From Polyrhizophydium stewartii (Eukaryota; Chytridiomycota; Chytridiomycetes; Rhizophydiales): a DNA stretch of 14,602 nt. Location of the stretch: contig JADGIZ010000386.1 in the NCBI GenBank assembly GCA_027604665.1, positions 1-14,602 on the forward strand, in the 5' to 3' direction. A model generated the notes under the pieces. That model saw nothing but the letters and a program-made list of their open reading frames with translations, did not search any database and was not told where the DNA came from. The position numbers and the translations under genes were made by a program. Every line of letters starts with the position of its first letter. The first letter of the stretch is position 1. Positions 1 to 8,300 of the stretch are shown piece by piece.

Positions 1-123
1 CTTGCCCGCCCCATCGTCCACCATGGCTGCAGTGATCGCATCGGCAATGTATTGAATGTTGTGGCAGTTGTGAACACGGGCTGGCTCGTGCATCATCTGC
101 AGGCCTCAGTCGCGATACCAGTT
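1..123. repeat. Left terminal inverted repeat (outer 77 bp exact)
   Basis: Positions 1-123 are the reverse complement of 14480-14602 with five mismatches (at 78, 101, 112, 115 and 121). Positions 1-77 match perfectly. The repeat covers the last five codons and stop of the deacetylase and its 3' flank. Confidence 0.97.
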
Positions 124-1589
124 TGCCGGGCTGTCTCTAAGGCACTCGCCGACAGTCACGAACTTGTATCCGAGTGCTGTGTACTTATTGATGACATATT
201 CAGCCCAGCCGCTCGTCTGGCTGTCTTCGGGCACATAGTCGTGCTGCAACGTCATGAGCGACGTGCCCGGAATGACAGCACCGATGCTCTGGAGGTCCGA
301 GTCGTAGTTAGCCTGGTCGAGCGCAATAAAGTCGGGTTTGCCAATATGCTCAAAGTCCTTGGAGTCGGCGTTCCAGCCAATGACCTTGTAACCCCACGTG
401 CCGAGTGCAGTGAGCGCTCCTGTGCTTGTGCGGCCAAACGGCGGGCGCATGTACACGGGCCGCTTGCCAATGACGGCCTTGATCAGATCGTCGTTGATCT
501 TCATCTGCGACCACATCTGGCTCGAGTTGGTGACGGCAAGGTCAATGTGCGTAAGAGTGTGCGAGGCGATCTGGTGGCCCTCGTCAAAGGCGCGCTTGAG
601 ATTGGCCTTGTCGGCGTCGCGGTCAAGATCGCCGCGGTTCTTTCCGTTGACAAAGAACGTGACCTTGACGTTCTTGGCCTTGAGCACGTCGAGCAGGCGT
701 GCAAAGTATTGCGACGGGCCGTCGTCGAACGTGAGCGCAAAGACGTTGTCCTGGGTGCACCGGTTGATGAATGCCGCGGCCTTGCTCGCGACCGGAGCCG
801 GGAACGATCCGACCGGCGCGGACGCCGGCATTGTGGAGAAGCCACAGCGACCAAAGAGCTGCTGGCACGAGATACCGCAGTGCACCTCGGTTGTGCCGCA
901 GAAGCTGTGAGTCGAGGTGAGCGGCGTCAGCGGCTTGCATGAGCGCACAGGCGCCACGAGACACAAGGCGGCCTGGCAGGGGCGATGTGGAGGCGCCACC
1001 ACGCGCGCACTGCTCACCCAAGATACGAGCAGCACTGGTTGTCGGGGCAGGATGCTCCGCCGGCAGACGAGCCGCATGCTTGCGACGGCGTCGTCGAGTC
1101 GCAGCGGCCGAATGGCGTCTGGCAGCCCGTTCCGCAGTGGGCGGGAGTGTTGTTGCAGTATCCGAGGTACGAGCAGCACATGTTGTTGGCGCACACGGCG
1201 TTGCCGCCTTGCGGGCCACAGCGGGGGTCGACAGCAGGCGTCGGCGATGAAGTGGGCGACGAGGTCGAAGTGAGGCCGCAGCGACCAAAGGCGGCTTGGC
1301 AGCCCGCTCCGCAGTGCTCGGGGGTGTTGTTGCAGTAGCCAACGTACGAGCAGCACAGGTTGTTGGCGCACCGGGCGTTGCCGCCCTGCGGGCCGCAGCG
1401 GGGGTCGGCGGCGCTCGAGTCTGCGGCGGGAGGGGTCGGCGGCGGTCAGACGCAGCGAGGTTGGGCTGGCGGCCGTGCTCGACGTTGCGGGCAGGCGGCC
1501 TGGCGGCGGCCGCCGCAGGGCGGGCTGCGCAGCCACTCACACGTAACGAGTGCGGCCAGGACCGCAGCGACGGCTGCCGCGAGTCTCAT
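106..1589 (-). CDS. Secreted chitin deacetylase with three N-terminal CBM18 chitin-binding modules
   Basis: Predicted exons on the minus strand are 1589-1541, 1420-1018 and 904-106, giving 416 residues. Residues 1-17 form a signal peptide starting MRLAAAVAAVLAALVT. Three type-1 chitin-binding (CBM18) modules follow at about 25-64, 84-123 and 132-171, each with the eight-cysteine spacing. The second intron splits the third module, and splicing restores its cysteine pattern exactly. The NodB/polysaccharide deacetylase domain (about 200-400) has TFDDGP at 209-214, SHTLTH at 265-270 (metal ligands), RPPFG at 304-308 and LQHD at 370-373. Known family role: N-deacetylation of chitin to chitosan outside the cell; CBM18 anchors the enzyme to chitin. 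The protein ends WYRD with no GPI signal, so it is probably soluble or wall-bound. Its neighbour is a tandem paralog in the same orientation, 244 bp upstream. A 476-residue uninterrupted minus-strand frame exists, but its N-terminal part is out of frame with the chitin-binding modules and lacks a signal peptide. Family call is very sure; exact substrate (chitin versus another glycan) is inferred. Confidence 0.9.
663..742. repeat. 80-bp block identical to 2391-2470 (paralog copy 1)
   Basis: Both deacetylase genes carry the same 80 bases here, in the same orientation, covering the TFDDGP metal-binding motif and the helix after it. One further mismatch extends the match by 18 bases on the low-coordinate side (645-662). 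Silent sites elsewhere in the two catalytic domains differ clearly. Confidence 0.95.
905..1017 (-). other. Intron 2 of the three-CBM18 deacetylase
   Basis: The intron is 113 bp with a GTGAGC donor, CTCACAG acceptor and a CTGAC branch-like pentamer near the 3' end. Removing it joins GG to C (Gly151) and completes the third chitin-binding module (CCSYLG then FCGTTEVHC). This gene's intron 1 (1421-1540, 120 bp, GTGAGT donor) links the signal peptide exon to the first module with matching phase. Confidence 0.85.
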
Positions 1590-1833
1590 GGTCTTGGGCT
1601 CTGGGAGAGAAAGGTGCAGTGCAGTGCAGCACGGGCCTGTGCACCGGAGGAGGCTGGAACACGCCGTCCAGCAAATTTGCCTTCTTTGGGACATGGTCCT
1701 TTGGGCCATACCAGAGTGGCTCGGGATCATCAGAACACGGTTCATTGCGGAACATCAGGCGCACACAACAGAGAAACACCGAGCCTGAGGACGGCCCATC
1801 CGGCAGGTGGCCGCACAGGCGCGCGGAGTCGGC

Positions 1834-3254
1834 TCAATCACGATACCAGCCTGCCGAGCTGTCTCCAAGACACTCGCCCACAGTCACAAACTTGTATCCC
1901 AGCGCGCGGTACTTGTCAATGACCTTTGCGGCCCAGCCGTCTGGCGTGCTGTCCTCGGGTACATGGTCGTGCTGCAGTGTGAGCAGCGGCGTGCCTGGAA
2001 TGACGGCGCCGACGCTCTTGAGGTCCGAGTCGTAGCTCATCTGATTGAGCTGCATAAAGTTGGCCTTGCCTGTGTGCTCAAAGTCCTTTGAGTCGGCGTT
2101 CCAGCCAATGACCTTGTATCCCCACGTACCGAGCGCATTGAGAATCGGCTGGCTGTAGCTGCCGAACGGCGGCCGCATGTATGTGGGTCTCTTCCCAATG
2201 CTGTCCTTGATCAGGCTGTCATTGTCGGTCATTTCCTGCCAGATGCGCGCCGTGTCGACCGTCGTGAGGTCAACGTGCGTGAGCGTGTGCGAGGCAATCT
2301 GGTGGCCCTCGTCGAACGCGCGCTTGAGCTTCGCCTTGTCTGCGGCCTGGGTGAGGTCGGCATAGTTCTTGCCGTTGACAAAGAACGTGGCCTTGACGTT
2401 CTTGGCCTTGAGCACGTCGAGCAGGCGTGCAAAGTATTGCGACGGGCCGTCGTCGAACGTGAGCGCAAAGGTGCGAGGCTTGGTGCAGGCGTCAATGTAC
2501 TTGGCGGCTTTTCTGGCGTCTGGCGCAGGGAACTGCGCGGGAGTGCCGGGAGATGGTGAAGAGCCGGACGTCGGCCCCTTGCAGATGCCAAAGAGCGCAT
2601 TGCAGCCTTGGTTGACCATGCAATGGTCGTCGGTCGTGCCGCAGTAGCCGTACTTGCTGCAGCACGTTCCCTGCGGGCAGCGCTTCGCCTGTTTTCCTGC
2701 GGCGACGCCGCATGTGCCATCCGTCGAGACCGCAGCCGACGACGAACCATCAGCGTTGCCTTGCTGGTCAGAAGAGGTGGACTCGTCGTCGCCAACGTCG
2801 GTCTCCTTGTCGGTGGTGTTGATCTCGCCGCCAGACTGTCCGTCGTCTTCAGCTTGCTGGTCGACGACTTGAGTGTCATCGTCGAGACTCGTCTCCTCGT
2901 CGGCTGTGCCTTGATCGTCGTCAATCTCGTACACCTCGCCGTCCTCGAGCCAATCGAGTGAGCTGTCGTTCGACAGGTCGCTCGAACTCGCATCGAGGCT
3001 GGTATCAACGGTCCGTCTGCGGCGGACGACCCGGATCCTGCGCTGGGCGGCGCCGGACTTGGAGGCCGAGAGCTCCGCGTCCCGCGCAAGCAGCAGCTTG
3101 TGCGACGGCGCGTCTGGTCGCTGCCCGACCGGCAACGTCAGGACGCGCGACACGAGGGCTTCAGACCTCTGTCAGACAAGTACCCTGTCAGGCGCAATAG
3201 CGCTGGCGGCACACGCTCACCGAGAGCCGAGAGGATGCAAAGCACGGCGACCAT
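1834..3254 (-). CDS. Secreted chitin deacetylase with one CBM18 module and a long acidic linker
   Basis: Predicted exons on the minus strand are 3254-3221 and 3113-1834, giving 437 residues; the 107-bp intron has a GTGAGC donor and CCAG acceptor. The first exon encodes MVAVLCILSAL, a short hydrophobic signal sequence. Then come a polybasic stretch (about 36-45, RRIRVVRRRR, a possible Kex2-type processing site) and an acidic Ser/Asp/Glu/Gln-rich linker to about residue 140. One eight-cysteine CBM18 follows at about 146-189. The NodB catalytic domain has TFDDGP (230-235), SHTLTH (286-291), RPPFG (325-329) and LQHD (391-394), and the protein ends GWYRD. Known family role: extracellular chitin deacetylation. 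The catalytic domain is very close to that of the downstream paralog while the N-terminal half is unrelated, so the two arose by tandem duplication with exchange or divergence of the N-terminal modules. The start exon is the least certain part: the signal peptide is short, and a further upstream exon is possible. Frame and domain calls from 3113 onward are secure. Confidence 0.87.
2391..2470. repeat. 80-bp block identical to 663-742 (paralog copy 2)
   Basis: This is the second copy of the identical stretch, inside the single-CBM18 deacetylase. It encodes FALTFDDGPSQYFARLL and the following residues with the same codon at every position as the paralog. Confidence 0.95.
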
Positions 3255-3728
3255 GTCTTTGAACAGGCGAGCTAGGATGCGGTCGGCGGGGTTTCTGGCG
3301 CGAGGTGCAGTACGGGTCTTGGATCGCCGGTTGCGGTTGATGGCGCGCTGGCGATCTGGCGCCGAGGATGGCGAGGCGTGCTGGCGAGGCCGCCTCCGAC
3401 AGAGCACGCCTTTTATGTGGGACGAATGGGTGGCGAGCGGAGCGGGCGGAGTGGCCGGCGGCGGGGCGGCGAGGCGGCCCTTTGGCGAGCATGCCGCCAT
3501 GACGCCACCGTCAGCGGCGAGCGCCATCGGCGCTGCTTACCAAAGGCAGCGCCGCACCGCATCGGGCGGTGCGTGTGGGCGTCTGGACAAGCCGTGGGCC
3601 GGGACGAGCTGCGCGTCCGGCTCGCGATTGTGCCGGGGGCGAGCTGTTGGCCGCAGGCAGACGGACCAAGGCGGCTGCGGGATCTGACTCGCGACTCACC
3701 GCGACGGGAGCAATCAGCCGCCGACACG
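3255..3728. promoter_or_regulatory. Divergent intergenic region between the deacetylase and Did2
   Basis: This 474-bp gap separates the start codons of two divergent genes and must hold both promoters. A TATA-like CATAAAAG lies on the minus strand at 3416-3409, about 155 bp before the deacetylase start. I saw no convincing TATA element for Did2 and no RNA gene. Reading frames are open here in several phases, but the translations are Arg/Ala-rich and resemble no family I know, as expected by chance in GC-rich DNA. Confidence 0.5.
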
Positions 3729-5094
3729 ATGTCGTCTGGCATGGAGAGTGCGTTCCGGCCGCTGCTCGCATCGGCCCTCTCCCTGCTGCAGCGGGCCCGC
3801 CAGCCGTGGGGACTGTTTCCCGTGCAGCGGGCCCAGGCATGGGCCCTGTGGTGCTCGCTGGTGTGCGGCGACCCGCTGGCCGCTGGCGGCACGGGCGGCA
3901 GCAGCAGCGCGGGCAGGCCGACGGGGGCTTTGGGCGGCGGGGAGCTTCACGGCGGCCGGAAGGCGCTGACCGGACACTGCGATGCTGCGACCCTCGGCGC
4001 CGCCGTGCTCGGCTCGGCGCTCGTCCTGGCCCTGGCCGGCACCGCCGTTGCCGTGGCCGTGTCGGTGCTTGGCGCCGGCTCGGACTCGCCGCCGGCCGGT
4101 CCTGCTGCTGCTGCTGCTGCTGCGGCCGCTGCGACTCTCGGCGGTGCGGGCGGGCTCGATCGGGGCGGTCCTGGCGGCGGCGGCGACCCCGGTGACGGCG
4201 GTACCCTCACCTCGTGGCTGCGCTCGCTCATTGAACCCCGGACACCATCGCTTTCAGAGAGCCTATTCAACCTCAAGGTGGGCAGGGACGCCGAGGCGGC
4301 GACGGCGGCGGCGACGAGCGCCTTGCATGAGAGTCTGCCCGGCGTGCGCTGTGCTGACGCTCAGCTTCTGGTGGCCATGCTCTGGCGTAGTTCACTGCCA
4401 AGCAGCTGCAGCGGCAGTCCAAGAAGAGCAACAAGGATGAGGCCGAGGAGAAGGCCAAGCTCAAAAAGGTTTGGCGACGAGTCGCATGGAGCGGACGATG
4501 CTCGGGCCGAGCGGCGCCGCCAGGCGCGGCATCGCTGGCGAGCGTACGCGATCGCAATCGGAGCATTGACACTTGATCTCTCCCGCTTGCCTCGCCGGCG
4601 TCGAGCAGGCTCTCCAGCAGGGCAACATGGACGGCGCTCGCATCTACGCCGCCAACGCAATCCGCAAGAAGAACGAGGCGCTCAACCTTCTGCGGCTCGC
4701 TTCGCGCATCGATGCCGTTGCGTCGCGCGTGCAGACGGCTGTGACGATGCGAAAGGTCACGCAGTCCATGACCGGCGTCGTCAAGGGCATGGACAAGGCC
4801 ATGGAAAGCATGAACCTCGAGCAGATCTCGATGGTCATGGACAAGTTTGAGAAGCAGTTCGAGGACCTTGACGTCCAGACCGAGTACATGGAGAACGCCA
4901 TGGGCCAAACGACGGCGCTCACGACGCCACAGGACCAGGTCGAGGAGCTCATGCAGCAGGTCGCAGACGCCAACGGCCTCGAGCTCCAAATGGAGATGCC
5001 CGGCGCAGGCAGGGGCACGCTCGTTGGCACGGCGACGGTCGAGAAGGAGCACGATGCGCTTGGCGAGCGCCTCGCCAAGTTGCGTAACGGATGA
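3729..5094 (+). CDS. DID2: Did2/Vps46 (CHMP1), ESCRT-III-associated protein
   Basis: Predicted exons are 3729-3747, 4258-4277, 4391-4468 and 4609-5094, giving 200 residues, the usual family length. The spliced N-terminus reads MSSGMEKSLFNLKFTAKQL, matching the conserved CHMP1 start. The conserved core continues through [26 protein letters not shown] and [10 protein letters not shown]. The C-terminus, [11 protein letters not shown] (188-198), is a textbook MIM1 motif that binds the MIT domain of Vps4. Known role: regulates ESCRT-III disassembly by recruiting Vps4 on endosomes, in multivesicular-body sorting and membrane scission. Introns 2 and 3 (113 and 140 bp) are well supported by phase and family continuity. 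The second exon is only 20 nt. The first intron is 510 bp, far longer than its neighbours, and happens to be open in frame; I chose the ATG at 3729 because splicing A to AG restores the family's MEKSLFNLK start. Did2 identity is certain; the first exon is an inference. Confidence 0.92.
3748..4257 (+). other. Predicted 510-bp first intron of Did2, in-frame and containing (CTG)7
   Basis: The donor is GTGCGT after the sixth codon and the acceptor is CTTTCAG. The length is a multiple of three and the exon frame stays open throughout, so retention would insert 170 residues. The inserted translation includes a hydrophobic stretch (about 4000-4075) and an Ala run from the CTG tract. No clear CTGAC branch motif lies close to the acceptor. 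Confidence 0.6.
4102..4122 (+). repeat. (CTG)7 trinucleotide repeat
   Basis: Seven perfect CTG units sit in the predicted Did2 first intron and are followed by degenerate CGG/CTG-like units. Confidence 0.95.
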
Positions 5095-5307
5095 AGGAGG
5101 GGCACCGCCGCGATCTGACGGGGGGCGGCCAGATGGCGTCCGACTAAAGTGTTACGGCGACGCGCGTGCGTGCGCTCATGCGATGCGTTGTGCTCGGCTT
5201 GGTTGAGCTTGTATTGGTGGGCTGGGCAGCGCGATCGGTCTGGGCGGCCGTCTGTCAACGACGAGGTCGTGTCAGCAAGGCGGCAGACGAGTTCCCTCTC
5301 GACTTGG

Positions 5308-8300
5308 ATGGAGCAGTTCCCGCCCGAGTTTGTTCTGCACCACGTACCGCTCTTCGCGGTGCTGGGCCTCGGCACGGGCGAGGCAGGCGCGGCGCCTGGC
5401 ACGCAGCCGCAGCCGCCGCCGCCTGCCTCTGGTCTGCCGGGGTCCGCGGCCGCCGCGGGCGACTCGCTGGCCGCGCGCCGTGCTGCGCTCGACGGCGCGA
5501 CGCAGGCCGCCAAGCGCTCGCTGCTCGCGCTGCTGCTCGCCAGGAACAACGCCAGCGTGTGGGACACCAGGGCGCCCCGCACGCTGTTCCGCACCATCGC
5601 CATCGACAAGGTGCGCCGCGCCGCGGCCGGCCGCAGCTGCACGGCGCACACCGCTGCTGACGCCGTCGCCGCCAATCCCGTGCATCTCGTTCATCTCGCC
5701 GCGTTGTCGCATGTGGCGTGCCCCAACCTCCCGCGACCGCACGCCCCGCCCGCCTCGCCGTTGCTTGCGTACTGGCGGCCAACTTCCAAGACGCACTCGT
5801 TCCCGAGGCGGCAGTCGGCCGCCAAGACCGCGGGCAGCGCTACGCCCTCGCCGCTCTCGCCGCTAAACCCGGCGTCTCCAATGTTCCCAGACGGCATCAT
5901 CTCGCCGCTGTGGGTCGGCCGCCACCGCGACGTCCTGCCCGCCGTAGTCGTTGGCTTCTACGAGCTATGGGAGTCGGTCGATCCCTCGAGCCGCAGGGAT
6001 CCGCTCGGAGCGCAGCAAGTCTCGAGCCTCGAGCGCGACCGCGATCTGCTCCTGGTCAACGAAATCAACGAGAAGCGGTGACGACTCCCTGCGCTGAAGC
6101 GAGAGCGCAGTGGTCGCCGCTGACGCTCTTTCGCCGGATCTGGTGCGCAGAAAGCAAGTACAGGACTGCGGCATCAAGTTTGCTGCTGTGCTGATTGTCA
6201 GGCAGTACCGCATCGGTATGAACGTCTTGTGGTCGAGGCGGCCCGACCATGGCTGATTCCGATGGCAGACGACCCCCTTGTGGATGAACGCATCAGCTTT
6301 GTACGCCGCGGCGCGATGCTGGATCGCCACACCCAGTTCTCGCTGTCGCTGCTGGCCGACGGAGGAATCCAGCCGGATCTCGCTGCGTTTGTCGAAATGT
6401 GTGTATGGTCGCCAGCGACGAGCTGAGACTCACTGCGACAGAGCCTTGCCTCGCTGACACGTGCTCTGCCGACCAAGGCTGCAAAAGAACTTGTACGAGC
6501 TTGCTGCGCAGTATTACCGAGACCACGAGAAACGCATCAAGAAGAAGAAGAACCGGGTTGGCGCATCAGGCCGTGCCCCCCTGCCCGGCGGATCCGCCTC
6601 GATCGCGCCCGCAGGGTCGGCCGCTGGAATGGCTGTTAGTGCGCCGGCCGGGGTTTCGGCGCTCGCGATGCCTCCCAGCGCCGCCAGTCATGGTGGCCTG
6701 ATGGGAGCCTCTGTCGGGAGCAGCTTCTCGGGCGGTGGCCGCCAGCTTTCGGCGCAGGGTTGGGGCGTGCGCTACGACTTCAAGCTGGGCGTATTTGCAG
6801 AGTGCCGCCAGGATCTTGACACCGCACTCAAGTACTATGACTCGGCGTACAACGGCATGATCGGGCTTTTGCAGCAATCGCAGACTTCTGGCGGACTGTT
6901 TGCCCCTGGAAGCGGCGGCGGTTTGGGCGCTGCGCCGACAGCGCCGCCCGAGATCCCGCCGGGGTCGGCGCGCTGGACCGAAGCCCGCGTCTTCGTTGAT
7001 GCACTGAGCATCAAGGTCCGTGGAGCCGGCCGGCAGAGCGCTCTCTGGCGCGGATACTGACTGCCGTCTGCGCCATCTTGAGCAGATGTTCAAACTGCTT
7101 CTTTACACCAACCACCCGGTGAGCGCGCTGATTCAGCTGCACAAGCACTTTGTCCACTCTCGCGAGTTTCCCGAGTTCAAGTGCACGACTCCCTCCTTTG
7201 ACGGTGCGCTTCCAGCTCCAACGACCGTCGCTGGACTTGGCCACCTCGTCAACGCGCCTGGCGGAGGGTCTTTTGAGTACTGGGCTTGGGCCGCCAACCA
7301 CTTCCGGGCCTTCGGCGAGCTTGTCGAGATCGCGTCGTCACGCATGCAGCTGACGCTGCCGTATCCTCCGCCCGGCTCGGCGGCCAATCAGGCGCAATCA
7401 CTTCTCAATGCTGTGTCCAACACAGGACTCAACTTGATTGCCGGCGAAAGCGCTGCGTCTCTCTTCAGCCCTTTCAGTAGCGTCAACCCCGTGTTCACTG
7501 TGCAGCATGCCGGGTTCTACTACCTCGTCGCGGCGCGCTGCGCCGAGGAACGCTGGTACAAGTTTAACAAGGCAGCCAGCTCGTCCATCTCGCGCAAATC
7601 GCTTAGTCTGTACGACGCACGCATGCCGACTCGGAGCAACTCGCTCGATGCCCTTGCCGCCACCCAGATGCAGCAGGAGTCGGCTTTGGAGCTCGAGCGC
7701 GGCGTGGACCATGCCCTCGTCGTCATTGAGCTTCTGACCAAGGCGTACGAGCAGTTCAAAAAGTCAAGGGGCAGCCGAATGACGCTGTTCCTGGCCTCGG
7801 ACATTGCTCGTGTGTACGAGGAGGGCGGTCGGTTCGACATGGCGCTCAAGTTCTTTGACCGCATCGGCAAGACGTACCGCAGGGAGCACTGGTTTGCGAT
7901 CCTGGCGTCCGTCAACCGCTGGACCATCAAGTGTGCGCAACAGCTTGGACTGCACTCTGTCGTTCTAGAGGCTCTGGTCGAGCTGCTGAGCCCGAAAGTA
8001 TCTCCGTCTATCCAAGACCGCCAGCACGTGCTCTCGGAGATCCAGGCCATCTTGGGCAGCGGCACCGCATGCCCATCGCTCCCGCGGCCCGCGGCCAGGC
8101 TGCACGCCCAAATCGACATGGATCAAATCAGCGGGTTCATCCAGTGCGGTGTCCAGTTCAAGTCGCCGCAGGCACATGTCCTGGAAACGGTGCATTACCA
8201 GGTGCATCTGTCCGCGGCCGCTGGCTTTGGAGCGCAAGCCAAGTCCTCGCCAGTGTCGCTTCCAATCAGCCATGTTCTAGTCAAGTTCTCCAACAGCCAG

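Noticed and set aside
52..942. Long plus-strand open frame (about 296 codons) at the left end
   Set aside because: It is antisense to the deacetylase catalytic domain, whose motifs are unmistakable on the minus strand; the translation is Arg/Val-rich without family features.
1014..1536. Unspliced N-terminal part of the 476-codon minus-strand frame
   Set aside because: It is out of frame with the three cysteine-perfect chitin-binding modules and lacks a signal peptide; the spliced model explains the region better.
3378..4850. Single-exon 490-codon plus-strand gene
   Set aside because: It overlaps Did2 exons but leaves the Did2 frame after SLFNLK, and its remaining translation is low-complexity. 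Part of it is kept as a retained-intron hypothesis only.
7520..8119. Minus-strand open frame of about 199 codons
   Set aside because: It is antisense to the conserved foie-gras region of TRAPPC11 and shows no domain.
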